Assembly: GCF_001854605.1 (NCBI RefSeq)
Contig: NZ_MKJU01000006.1
Coordinates: forward strand, 1 to 64,000
Reading direction: 5' to 3'
Length of the DNA: 64,000 nucleotides
Source: Pseudoalteromonas amylolytica
Lineage (GTDB): Bacteria > Pseudomonadota > Gammaproteobacteria > Enterobacterales > Alteromonadaceae
A model generated the notes under the pieces. It did not search any database, was not told the origin of the DNA, and saw only the letters and a program-made list of their open reading frames with translations. Positions 7,222 through 15,695 of the stretch are shown here, one piece after another; positions within the stretch are counted from its first letter, which is position 1; each line of letters opens with the position of its first letter. The position numbers and the translations under genes were made by a program.

Positions 7222-9876
7222 ATCGCTTAGAAGGTTTTTATTCGAGTCTAAGGATTCCGCAAACCAGTATAGCCTGTTCTTGGCCCTAGTTACTGCAACA
7301 TAAGCCAAGCGGAGTTGTTCCTCTTTTTGAGCTTGGTAATAGTCGCTACGAATATCAGAAAATCTACAGAGTGTAGCTCTTATAGGGTGTTTGTCTGGTT
7401 TAGTTGCATCTCCAATAAAGAAGACTGTATGTGCTTCGAGCCCCTTAGCAGAGTGGACAGTGAATACTTTTAAGAGCTTTTTCTTTTTTAGTTTATGTAT
7501 TGTTGCACACCATTTCGCTTTTGCTTTATCAACTTTTGTTTTTGACTTCATTGAGTACAGTGATTTTTTTGTGCAAAGTAAATAAATAGGGTTTTGCGGA
7601 GAAATATTATCTCTCATAGCTTCTTCTTCAAGTTTTACATGAGCTAATTCAAAGTCGACAAACTCTCCATCCTCTGTATCTATTGGGCCGTTTAAACGTA
7701 CCAACGCATCTTTTGCTTCAGCATTTGGACCTGCCGCAAAGATTTTTTTCTCTTTGCGACTTAACTTAGGAATTCTGTCTATGATCTTGTCTCCCAAATC
7801 AGTAATGAGCTTTGCGCACCGGTAGTTGTTTTCTAAAGGGTACTCCGATTCATCATGAAACAGATCAAAGCAGCTTTTATAGTTAAGAATAAAATTCGGT
7901 GAACTACCTCTCCATCCATAGATGGATTGACAATCATCACCAACGCTCATTATTGAACCATCCTTGATTGTTTGCTGTTTGTTGAGTTGTTTCTTTAATT
8001 GGTTAATAAACCTAGATATAACAGGTGATATATCCTGAAATTCATCAATCATGAGGTGTTGAAGTTTACCTAACTCTTGGAAATCAAAATCTGCGTAATG
8101 AGGATTATTAGAGGAGCTATACGTATAAAAAACGTCGTCAAAAGTAACTTTTCTTTTTTCCTTAAGGTGCTTAATCCAAGCTATATGGAAAAGCCTAGCT
8201 AGATTGATAAATAAACGATCACCATCAGATATCTCGGTACTGCTCTTTCCAAAGAGAGCCATTTGCTTATCTGTAAGACAATAAAGAGGTACATTGATAG
8301 CATATGAATAATCAATAATTTTTTCAAACTGAGTTACCAAAAAGCCTTCTTTGATTTGATCGTTGTTTGATGAAAACTTGTCTCCTGCGCAAAGGTATGT
8401 AAAGTCAGGTACTGGTAAGGTTTCAGGCTTCTTTGATAAATCGAACTCTTCCATAGCGATCAGTTGGAGCAGTTCTTCTACGCGATAGACTATCAGGCAA
8501 TTTGTTTTTTCATGCTTCAATAAAGCATACCTTCTGTAATACTCAACAAAACTTGCTGCTTGAAGTTCATGTTTTTGTTCATTAAAGAAAAACACTTTTC
8601 GATCTTTAAGTTCAGCATTTTTTATGCTGAGAAAAACCTTTATGTCGGAGTTCTTAAGGTACAGGTTATATTTAATTGGGAGCTGATTTACAGTTTCGCG
8701 AGCGCCTTTTACAAGGTATGGCTCTATAGTGTTTAAAAGACCTGGGTGTTTTCCGAGCCAATCGGATAAGCATAAATCTGACAGCTCGTCAGTGAAATCT
8801 TTAATCCAACTATATGGCTTTGAAACTTTCATTTTTTCTTGCCTAAGGGATTCTTCGAATAACGCGTTCGTTATTTTTCTAAAAGCAGGATCCTTATCAG
8901 AATAAGCGTTTTTATATACCTCCATCATCATCTCAAGTTTCACCGAGGGCTCATCAAGTTGCCTCTCAGAAGGCTGCATTTGGTTTTCTACACCCTCTCC
9001 ATAAGGGTCATCTTCTTTGGGCTTTTGAGAATCATAATCAAAAAGTATGCTTTTAGAGCCATCTCCTAATCTTGTATGAATTTCATATGCTAGTGAGTGA
9101 AAAGTCCTCACTATGTTTTTGGCTTCCTTATGCGTTAAAGTTTTTCCAAATTGTTTAAACCTGAATCTCAAATTTTCTATAAAATCTTTTCTTGATTCTC
9201 GCGTGAAAGTACAAACAGTTATCTTATCAAGGCCGATGTCCATTATCTTATTCATCATAATGATACGTAGAATAAGAGTTGTAGATTTACCGCTACCAGC
9301 GCCAGCAATAATATTTGTTGCAGTATTGGAGCTAAAGAGCATCCTTTCCTGTTCCGCGCTGATATAAATTAAACGTTGTTCTGATTTCGGCTTTGAGCGT
9401 TCTGCTTCATTGATCTGAGCGACTTTTTTCATAAAATCACTTTTGACAGAAGTCATTTTGTCAGCTTTAAAAACAGAAGGCACGATGGCTTCATGAATTG
9501 CTTGCCTATGTTTTGCTGGCGCAAATTCCAGCATCCCATAGGTTTCCCATAAATATTGCTTTAGTTTGACAAACCTGTTTGAATTTTGGCGTTTAATTTT
9601 CTGTCTTCTAGTACGCTCTTTTTTTAACTTTGCCTGCGAATTAAGGTGGGCTCTTGTCAATATTTCGTCGTGTTTTGCTTGTTCGTGTTTTAACTGTTCA
9701 TGAGCTTTTTTTTGTAATAGTGCGAGTTCATCAGCTTTTTTAATGAGGTTTACTTTAGCTGTTTTTAAGCTAGTCTTTGCATTGTTAAGTTCATTCTCAA
9801 CAGTATCAAGTGTAGCTTTGTGCGTGAGTCCTAAAAAATCTAGAATACGATTGCTTCGTGGTTTATCACCTTCCAT
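7210..9876 (-). CDS. Coiled-coil UvrD/Rep-family (SF1A) helicase of the transposon
   Basis: 888-residue superfamily 1A DNA helicase. All motifs are readable: I AGAGSGKST (about 193), Ia TVCTFTRESR, II LMIDEFQD (about 610), III SVGDDCQSIYGWRG, IV ENNYRC, V FTVHSAKGLEAHTV, VI LAYVAVTRAKNRL. It should therefore be an active ATP-dependent 3'-5' translocase. The first about 110 residues form a long Lys/Glu-rich coiled coil, not typical of UvrD or Rep, probably for partner binding. It is the second gene of a minus-strand operon; its start overlaps the tnsE-like stop by 11 bases. It could be a transposition factor acting at replication structures, or a defence helicase; the coupling to tnsE-like favours the former. 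Confidence 0.88.
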   Translation of the reverse strand: MEGDKPRSNRILDFLGLTHKATLDTVENELNNAKTSLKTAKVNLIKKADELALLQKKAHEQLKHEQAKHDEILTRAHLNSQAKLKKERTRRQKIKRQNSNRFVKLKQYLWETYGMLEFAPAKHRQAIHEAIVPSVFKADKMTSVKSDFMKKVAQINEAERSKPKSEQRLIYISAEQERMLFSSNTATNIIAGAGSGKSTTLILRIIMMNKIMDIGLDKITVCTFTRESRKDFIENLRFRFKQFGKTLTHKEAKNIVRTFHSLAYEIHTRLGDGSKSILFDYDSQKPKEDDPYGEGVENQMQPSERQLDEPSVKLEMMMEVYKNAYSDKDPAFRKITNALFEESLRQEKMKVSKPYSWIKDFTDELSDLCLSDWLGKHPGLLNTIEPYLVKGARETVNQLPIKYNLYLKNSDIKVFLSIKNAELKDRKVFFFNEQKHELQAASFVEYYRRYALLKHEKTNCLIVYRVEELLQLIAMEEFDLSKKPETLPVPDFTYLCAGDKFSSNNDQIKEGFLVTQFEKIIDYSYAINVPLYCLTDKQMALFGKSSTEISDGDRLFINLARLFHIAWIKHLKEKRKVTFDDVFYTYSSSNNPHYADFDFQELGKLQHLMIDEFQDISPVISRFINQLKKQLNKQQTIKDGSIMSVGDDCQSIYGWRGSSPNFILNYKSCFDLFHDESEYPLENNYRCAKLITDLGDKIIDRIPKLSRKEKKIFAAGPNAEAKDALVRLNGPIDTEDGEFVDFELAHVKLEEEAMRDNISPQNPIYLLCTKKSLYSMKSKTKVDKAKAKWCATIHKLKKKKLLKVFTVHSAKGLEAHTVFFIGDATKPDKHPIRATLCRFSDIRSDYYQAQKEEQLRLAYVAVTRAKNRLYWFAESLDSNKNLLSDLFK

Positions 9877-11755
9877 TATTGCCCTCGGAACTGTTCGTTT
9901 TTCCTGATGTTTGTGCGTTAATGTGTCGCTCGATTATTGCCACTTGTCTACGTACATAATCACCAGATGAGATTGTGGTGTGATGAGGGTGTTTGATGGG
10001 GGTGCATTTTATGCTTCTTTCCTGAGGGAATGCTTGCCATTTACCTCTCTCTTCAGTGCTTTTTGTTAAGCAAGTTGCCAGTTCATAGTTTGTATATGTG
10101 GCAGCACTATGAGTAATGGAAAGAAAAATAGATGTATCATCTAGTTCCACCCAGCCATTTTGTATTTTATGTTTGCGCCTTTCGGCTTCTATCAGAAAGA
10201 TGTCGAGACCCGATGACATGCCAAGTTTGGCAATTAAGGCTCTTCTGCGGTGGTACTTTTCCTTCCCTGATTTGGTAAAGCCTTTAAAATAATTAATATA
10301 TTGCCACGTCGATTTTCTTCCCGTGTCAGTGTATGTAGTTGGAAAAAAAGAAGCGCAGCTTTTTTGGTAGCCCAGCTCTGGAAAAATGGACATATATTCA
10401 GCACTTGTTATATATGGGATATGTTTTAATTCATCTATAACTTTCTGAAACAAATCCAGTCGACATATAGGGTCTTTGAAAATAAACTTACCCTCAAATT
10501 CGCTATGAGGTAGTTGAAAATCAACAGGTGTAGTAATGCCATGTCTGTCTCCGTCACCCGTATTTCCACCTACTAGACTATCTACATAAGGTTGATAAGT
10601 TGCCCCTTCTTGTGCTTCCAAATGCGCTTTTAGTCTTTTTTTGTCAATGCGCTTGCCTGTTAGGTCATTGAATATGGTTCCAGCCCTACCTTCAACGAGT
10701 AGTTCTTCAGTATCGCGTCTTGGCTCATTCTCGGGTTGCATGTCAATACAGTCATCTTCTGTCGATACAGGTTTTGATTTCCCCTTCTTTTGTGCTTCTT
10801 CTTTTTTGTTACCTTTAGAGGTTCCAGCCAGAGGCTCTTTGCCACCATGGTTATCGCGGAAGTAATCAAGTGAACTAAAAGGGTACGCGGCATTACAGCT
10901 TAAAATGTCATAGACAATAAAGACCTTTCTTCCTGAAGTTAGAGGGCACCACTTTCCAAAGACCTCCAATGTAGTTTCACCTTCAAAAGGAAACTTTATC
11001 TTCGGGCTAATTGGGCGGTCGTTCACGCTTTGAAGTGATAGGTTTTCACTGAGTCCTCTCACTGCCTTAGCTGCAACTTCATCAAAAGCCAGTCGCGCAA
11101 CTTCTGGTGCAGCTACATCATGGGTCCACTTCTTAAGTAGAATGAACGCATCCCCCTCGTCTGTAATATACGACTGGGATGGATCGTATATTGAGTCAAA
11201 CTGCAATCCAAATTTAAATAACTGCTGAAATACGTACTGAGACCTAGAAAAGTAAGCCTGTAAAAGAGTGTAATGAGGAAAAATTAAGAGTTTCTCATCA
11301 TCTAGTTTTACAAACTCACAGTGAACTTTTGTTGCTTTACCATGATAAGGGTGATGCGTAAATGGGAGTAAGAAATCATCTAACTTCCCTTTAGCTCCCG
11401 CCGTGGCTGTATAGGCGGACTCTGAGTTTATAGTAACGTTGAGTTTTTCTCGCATTCTATCTGAATGTGTTAGAGGTATTCGCCTTCCTTGATACCAAAC
11501 ATCACCCAACCTAAGAACTCTGAGGTAGCTAACAGGCACTTTAACGACGTTTGTTTGCTTTAAATCTGTTGAGTACTTGTAATTTAAACAGTCAGGGGCA
11601 GGCCGCTCCCGAAATGGAGATAAATAGATATCAACAAGTGGCTCGCTTCTGCGTTGCCCAGAAGCATCTTCATAACTTAGATAACCAAACCAATCTATAC
11701 GCCAGTATTGGTTGTCGAAGTTTGTGAGGGATTGAATATTAAATCCAGAAATCAC
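9866..11755 (-). CDS. TnsE-like protein (putative alternative target selector)
   Basis: 629 residues. Similarity to Tn7 TnsE is recognised from order and motifs, not computed: an N-terminal WRIDWF segment (TnsE has WRI-x-VWF), a hydrophobic FPHYTLLQAYFSRSQ segment where TnsE has a similar LFLINSYFCRS stretch, a mid-region FGKWCP...VFIVYDIL strand pair, a long charged Lys/Glu linker (about 305-400), then a C-terminal alpha/beta domain (LDIFLIEAERR, FLSITHS). TnsE directs Tn7 to lagging-strand synthesis and mobile plasmids through the sliding clamp. The GTG start has AAGGA just upstream. It is translationally coupled to the helicase gene. The alternative is an unrelated cargo protein; an HMM comparison would settle it. 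Confidence 0.65.
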   Translation of the reverse strand: MISGFNIQSLTNFDNQYWRIDWFGYLSYEDASGQRRSEPLVDIYLSPFRERPAPDCLNYKYSTDLKQTNVVKVPVSYLRVLRLGDVWYQGRRIPLTHSDRMREKLNVTINSESAYTATAGAKGKLDDFLLPFTHHPYHGKATKVHCEFVKLDDEKLLIFPHYTLLQAYFSRSQYVFQQLFKFGLQFDSIYDPSQSYITDEGDAFILLKKWTHDVAAPEVARLAFDEVAAKAVRGLSENLSLQSVNDRPISPKIKFPFEGETTLEVFGKWCPLTSGRKVFIVYDILSCNAAYPFSSLDYFRDNHGGKEPLAGTSKGNKKEEAQKKGKSKPVSTEDDCIDMQPENEPRRDTEELLVEGRAGTIFNDLTGKRIDKKRLKAHLEAQEGATYQPYVDSLVGGNTGDGDRHGITTPVDFQLPHSEFEGKFIFKDPICRLDLFQKVIDELKHIPYITSAEYMSIFPELGYQKSCASFFPTTYTDTGRKSTWQYINYFKGFTKSGKEKYHRRRALIAKLGMSSGLDIFLIEAERRKHKIQNGWVELDDTSIFLSITHSAATYTNYELATCLTKSTEERGKWQAFPQERSIKCTPIKHPHHTTISSGDYVRRQVAIIERHINAQTSGKTNSSEGNNGR

Positions 11756-11800
11756 AACATCCTTATTTACACCAAATTAAAAAATTGTAAACTGAACTGG

Positions 11801-11828
11801 AACACCATATTGATGTAATTCTACATTA
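11801..11828 (+). repeat. Internal copy of a transposon right-end (TnsB-site) sequence
   Basis: These 28 bases match the right-end segment 16767-16794 at 24 of 28 positions (shared cores AACAC, ATGTAATT and TACATTA). It lies 46 bases upstream of the tnsE-like start codon, between the core genes and the cargo. It could be the relic of a former right end or a TnsB operator for the minus-strand operon. The outermost right-end repeat (CGATGTAATTGTCA) is not present next to it. Confidence 0.65.
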
Positions 11829-12021
11829 ATTGCTAGTTTATTTTTATTTGCTAGTGAAAAAGACTTGATTTTGTTTGGGGTAGTAGGTCTAAGATGTTGA
11901 TGAAACGAATTGATAATGCCTTTGTGGTTCCTATGCCCTTGAGAGGGAAGTGGTATTGGGGTGTTCATTTGAAAGTTATTTCTTAACTGCTTTAGTAAGT
12001 ATGCTAGTAATTGGACCAATT

Positions 12022-13200
12022 ATGAAAAATACAGACCACTTTCCCCCGACGCACTATGATATTTATAAATTTCGGCAATCGTTTGTCGATTCATATTTGA
12101 GAAAAGATTTAGAAAATATCAAGTTTAAAAACTTAGTACCTCCTTTTAGCTCAATTGATGATTTTACAGTTGCTTTCGAAGAGTACTGGGAAGAGTATAA
12201 AATTGATGCATTTTTTCAATATGGCTCACAGGTGGTAGATAGCTATGATGAATTTTCATTGATGTTAGAGTCGAGCTCGGAATACCCAAAAATGTTGTAT
12301 TCAGCTACAGGTGAATACCTTAATGCTATAAATTTCGAGTCATTTGGCAAAAAGACATTTTATTTTTCCGAAAACCTCGTCGAACGAATTGCTATTACTG
12401 AATTAGATGCTCCCGCCGAATTTTTAAAGCTGCCCTTTAAATCTTGTATGTTTGTATTTACGGGTAAAACTGTACTTGATGCATACTATGCGATTACGAA
12501 TAACTCAGTACCCACATATTCGGATTCGATATCAGTATATATAAGCGAATTACCATATAAGGGGTATTCAAAGTTATTTTTATGGGCGACCCACTGTGGT
12601 TATGAGAAAAACTACTGTGCGATAAAAAGAGAACTACTGATACACCCAGATTGGAAAATCGACAACGCTATTCGAACTGACTGGGATCAGATTTACGATG
12701 CATACCCAGATTGGGCTGACCAAGATCATTTGTCGCTTTCTCAGCTCTTGACTCCTGACGATGACGACGAATCTCGTTTTTTTCATCAAGGACGAGCCTT
12801 TTACAGAATCGTAATGAATGCGGTGTTATACCTAGCTTCTAATGATCCTGATATACAAGCGAGCTTTTCACCGCAAAAAGAGCTTATGAAACAATTTAAG
12901 GATGTTAAATCAACAGCTAAACAAAAAAAGAAACTGTCAGCTATTAAGCGTATATCAGGTCTAAATGGCTCTCTTGTTGGTGCTAATATGGAGCCAATTA
13001 GGATTATCAAAGGAAAGAACTGGACTGGTTCTTCTTCCAAAGACCAAATGACTTTATCCCTAAGGTTTTTGGTTAGGGGGCACTGGAGAAACCAGCGTTA
13101 TGGTAAAAATAACAAGCTTCGCCGATTAACTTTTATTGAACCATATTATAAAGGACCAGATGTTGGTGAAGTCATAAACAGGCCATATATTGCGAAGTAG
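12022..13200 (+). CDS. Cargo protein of unknown function with C-terminal RGHWRNQ motif
   Basis: 392 residues from ATG 12022; not confidently recognised. It is soluble and rich in aromatic and acidic residues. Its most distinctive part is the C-terminus: VRGHWRNQRYG, then RLTFIEPYYKGPDVG. Proteins ending in a similar basic H-W-R, then Gly and PY-x-KG arrangement are common among mobile-element and phage hypotheticals, and the anti-CRISPR AcrVA2 ends in a loosely similar RGHW segment; I do not claim homology. In-frame starts at GTG 11950 and ATG 12001 would add a hydrophobic N-terminus. It is the first plus-strand cargo gene, followed 44 bases later by a small gene. Confidence 0.7.
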   Translation: MKNTDHFPPTHYDIYKFRQSFVDSYLRKDLENIKFKNLVPPFSSIDDFTVAFEEYWEEYKIDAFFQYGSQVVDSYDEFSLMLESSSEYPKMLYSATGEYLNAINFESFGKKTFYFSENLVERIAITELDAPAEFLKLPFKSCMFVFTGKTVLDAYYAITNNSVPTYSDSISVYISELPYKGYSKLFLWATHCGYEKNYCAIKRELLIHPDWKIDNAIRTDWDQIYDAYPDWADQDHLSLSQLLTPDDDDESRFFHQGRAFYRIVMNAVLYLASNDPDIQASFSPQKELMKQFKDVKSTAKQKKKLSAIKRISGLNGSLVGANMEPIRIIKGKNWTGSSSKDQMTLSLRFLVRGHWRNQRYGKNNKLRRLTFIEPYYKGPDVGEVINRPYIAK

Positions 13201-13244
13201 TTAACAGAAGAATAGACAATTTAAGATAATAGTAAGGAAAGTAC

Positions 13245-13592
13245 ATGAGCCGAAATACGGATTACATTTTTGATGTTGCAGATGGTTGGCAAGCAATTAC
13301 AAAGAATATCGATGAAATTCTGGGCACATCAAATTTCAATGACGACCATATTGAAGCAATCAACGAAGCTGGTTATACAGTGGACAACTATCAAAAAGTT
13401 GAAATGGCAAATTTTTCAATTGAGTTTTTTAAAAGTAGCTTCAACCATAAATACCCCTACCTACTACAAGTAAGCGATTCATATGACGTAAACTTCATTC
13501 TCATCGCGAATTACATTAGCTTGCAGCAGTGCGTTGCTGAATTAGTTACTAATGAAAAATCCCTTTTAGAACTATCTTCAAATATGTCATGA
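13245..13592 (+). CDS. Small cargo protein of unknown function
   Basis: 115 residues, acidic and predicted alpha/beta, not recognised. A strong ribosome site (AAGGAAAG) is correctly spaced before ATG 13245, which supports real translation. It follows the 12022-13200 gene and may form a pair with it. Confidence 0.7.
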   Translation: MSRNTDYIFDVADGWQAITKNIDEILGTSNFNDDHIEAINEAGYTVDNYQKVEMANFSIEFFKSSFNHKYPYLLQVSDSYDVNFILIANYISLQQCVAELVTNEKSLLELSSNMS

Positions 13593-13611
13593 GCTATCAG
13601 GGCAGCGGTAA

Positions 13612-13728
13612 ATGAAATACAAATCGCAGAAGGTGATGGATGTCGGGCGAATTAACATCAAGAGTGTGGAACCACGCCAAGAGATTGGATATATCAACTT
13701 TGACACTTCGAACGTAACGATAAAATAG
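13612..13728 (+). pseudogene. Short remnant resembling the N-terminal strand region of a GNAT protein
   Basis: A 38-residue ORF contains EPRQEIGYINFD, similar to the start of the neighbouring acetyltransferase (SPRRHIGYLQMY at 13820-14272). It stops where the acetyl-CoA-binding part should begin. AAGGTG precedes the internal ATG 13636. It is best explained as the decayed 5' piece of a related acetyltransferase gene; a genuine small peptide is less likely. Confidence 0.4.
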
Positions 13729-13766
13729 TTATTGAGTTCAAACTTTCAAGGGGTTCACTAAATTGG

Positions 13767-13795
13767 AAATTGGTCAACAAGCAGTTGACCAATTT
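13767..13795 (+). terminator. Strong hairpin, possible bidirectional terminator
   Basis: A perfect 12-bp stem (AAATTGGTCAAC paired with GTTGACCAATTT) with loop AAGCA. The arm ends give short A and T runs on both sides, so it could terminate transcription in either direction. It lies just after the acetyltransferase remnant and 25 bases before the next gene. An alternative is an operator or recombination site. Confidence 0.5.
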
Positions 13796-13819
13796 TCAAA
13801 GTAAATTAACGAGGAACAC

Positions 13820-14272
13820 ATGCAAGTAAAAGAGTATAAAGAACAAAACTTTAGGCTGCTGATTTGCTCTGAATCTGACCGCTTTGAAATTGAAAGGCTC
13901 TCTCCTAGAAGGCACATAGGTTATTTGCAGATGTATGAAAAAGGTGGCCAACTAGAGATTCGTGACCTTTGGATTGATGAAGAACCAGAAGACTTTAGAG
14001 GTAATGGATTCGGTTCAATTTTAATCGAACATGCATTTGAATATGCTAAAGAAAAGCGCATTGACAGTATATTTGGGCATACTCAAACAGATGACTATAA
14101 GGTACACAGATTCTACGAAAAGTGCGGTTTTAAGGTTTTTATTGACAATAAACATAATACAGCGTGGTTTCTTTACTCATCAAATGTTGGCCTCATGGAT
14201 ACGCCTGATTTCGACCAATTGGCGAAGTTAGTTGGTGTGGGCAATAAGTTAGGTATTTATGAATTCAACTAA
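13820..14272 (+). CDS. GNAT-family N-acetyltransferase (cargo)
   Basis: 150 residues with the GNAT fold. The acetyl-CoA pyrophosphate-binding loop is RGNGFGS near residues 59-65 (consensus R/Q-x-x-G-x-G/A). The conserved C-terminal VHRFYEKCGFKVF segment (residues 95-107) is typical of the family. The substrate cannot be told; antibiotic, toxin-type and protein N-acetyltransferases share this fold. A GAGGAA ribosome site precedes ATG 13820. No antitoxin-like partner gene is seen beside it, which argues against a TacT-type toxin. Confidence 0.82.
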   Translation: MQVKEYKEQNFRLLICSESDRFEIERLSPRRHIGYLQMYEKGGQLEIRDLWIDEEPEDFRGNGFGSILIEHAFEYAKEKRIDSIFGHTQTDDYKVHRFYEKCGFKVFIDNKHNTAWFLYSSNVGLMDTPDFDQLAKLVGVGNKLGIYEFN

Positions 14273-14289
14273 AAGCAGAGAATAACAGG

Positions 14290-15030
14290 ATGATTAAAAA
14301 TTCACTGATATCATGGGTGTTATTGACCGTTAGCTACTACTCTATTGCAGAAGAAACTTGGCGCGGATTAGTTGTTGAGCAGGAAAATAGGTGCTCACCT
14401 TATAACAAAAAAGCCCAATACCCTTATCCTCAAAGTGTCGAGGATGAAATTGTTGCTAGTATGGGTGGAGTTGTCTATGGGCCATATACAGGTTCCTATT
14501 TTGAGTCGGATACTGATACGGACATAGAGCATATAGTCGCAGCGAGTGAAGGGCATGATAGTGGCTTATGTGCCGCGTCAGATGAAATGCGCGTGCAGTT
14601 TGCTACAGACTTGCTCAATCTAACATTGGCGGCACCGGTAGTGAATCGATGCAATGTTGGTGGAAAATGTGGCTATGATGCTGGTGAGTGGATGCCAGAA
14701 AAAAATCAGTGTTGGTTTTCCAATAGAGTGCTTCAAATTAAAACCAAGTACAGGCTAAGTGTTGATAGAAATGAAGCTGAAGTTTTAGAGAGGACTTTAT
14801 CCGCATGTAGTTCATTTGAAATGATATTCTACCCTCACTCAGAGCTAGGCAATTCAGACCAAGAAGATGATAAACAAAGAAGCCCCTTAGAAATGTATGA
14901 TGACAATAATAATGGTCGCATAAGCTGTTCTGAGGCCAAAAAGCACAAAATTACGCCAGTGCTTAGTCAACACCCGGCTTATCAATTTATGAGGGATTCT
15001 GATGGTGATGGTATAGTGTGTGAGAATTAA
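14290..15030 (+). CDS. Secreted HNH-family nuclease with C-terminal Excalibur calcium-binding domain
   Basis: 246 residues. An N-terminal signal peptide (about 20 residues, ending near SIAEE) indicates export. Residues 65-175 match secreted HNH nucleases of the GmrSD C-terminal/DUF1524 type: DIEHIVAASEGHDSGLC, FATDLLNLTLA, VNRCNVGGKCGYDAGEWMP, with paired cysteines that could form disulfides. The C-terminus (about 205-246) is an Excalibur domain with an EF-hand-like DDNNNGRISC and the terminal DSDGDGIVCE. It should be a calcium-assisted extracellular or periplasmic DNase. It lies 17 bases after the acetyltransferase gene, so the two may share a transcript. Confidence 0.8.
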   Translation: MIKNSLISWVLLTVSYYSIAEETWRGLVVEQENRCSPYNKKAQYPYPQSVEDEIVASMGGVVYGPYTGSYFESDTDTDIEHIVAASEGHDSGLCAASDEMRVQFATDLLNLTLAAPVVNRCNVGGKCGYDAGEWMPEKNQCWFSNRVLQIKTKYRLSVDRNEAEVLERTLSACSSFEMIFYPHSELGNSDQEDDKQRSPLEMYDDNNNGRISCSEAKKHKITPVLSQHPAYQFMRDSDGDGIVCEN

Positions 15031-15131
15031 ACCAACATAACGACTTGGACATAATGAGTGAATAGTAGTCGTTTAAAAATCTTTGCCAGAAGAACCAATT
15101 GCAAGTGATTGATATTTACAAGGAAAATACA

Positions 15132-15695
15132 TTGAAAGAGAGCATAACTTCATACCTCTACCAATCCGTCACAGACATACAAAATACTATACGAGCCTTT
15201 GATGTCAAACTTGGTTTCTTGTTTATGGTTATTTTCTTACCTTTAGTAGGCCTTAAAGACTTAGTACCTCAGCTACAAGTGCTAATTGATAAAAGCCCCT
15301 ATAGAGTTTTGCTTTTTGCCTCGTTCGTATCGTGGTTCTTCGCTTTATACTTTCTCTTTTTAGGAGTGCGCCCTATTCATAATCCTAAGGAATCCATAAA
15401 AGGGGATGTTCCCAAAGGCACCTTTTATGCTGGAGGGTTATACACTTTTGAAGGAATAGATTATTTTTGGAACTTCCCAATTAAGACAAATAACGACATG
15501 GATAACTTTATTAAATTGTTGCCTCAAAGTGATGATGCTATTCACAAGGAGCTAGTATTTGAAATACATAAACTTGCATATATTCGAGATGTAAAAGCAA
15601 AACGTACAACTGCATGTATTTACAGTGTTTTAGTTTGTGGTTTCATATCGGTGTTAACAATTATTTTCGTGACTCTAAAAGTTGGAGGCATATAA
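15132..15695 (+). CDS. Pycsar-type transmembrane effector (PycTM-like)
   Basis: 187-residue membrane protein with hydrophobic segments at about 27-43, 58-78 and 160-184, and a soluble loop (RPIHNPKESI...) between the second and third. This resembles the small helical effectors of Pycsar systems, which open the inner membrane when they bind cyclic UMP or cyclic CMP, stopping phage growth by host arrest. The assignment rests mainly on direct coupling to the cyclase gene. TTG 15132 is chosen because AAGGA sits seven bases before it; GTG 15105 and TTG 15099 are in-frame alternatives. The downstream cyclase start follows the stop codon with no gap. Confidence 0.72.
   Translation: MKESITSYLYQSVTDIQNTIRAFDVKLGFLFMVIFLPLVGLKDLVPQLQVLIDKSPYRVLLFASFVSWFFALYFLFLGVRPIHNPKESIKGDVPKGTFYAGGLYTFEGIDYFWNFPIKTNNDMDNFIKLLPQSDDAIHKELVFEIHKLAYIRDVKAKRTTACIYSVLVCGFISVLTIIFVTLKVGGI

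Noticed and set aside
13820..14272. GNAT toxin of a toxin-antitoxin pair
   Set aside because: No ribbon-helix-helix or similar antitoxin gene precedes it; the upstream piece looks like a decayed acetyltransferase.
14290..15030. Type IV restriction enzyme GmrSD
   Set aside because: Only the C-terminal HNH-like part is shared; there is no GmrS/DUF262 domain, and a signal peptide and Excalibur domain point to export.
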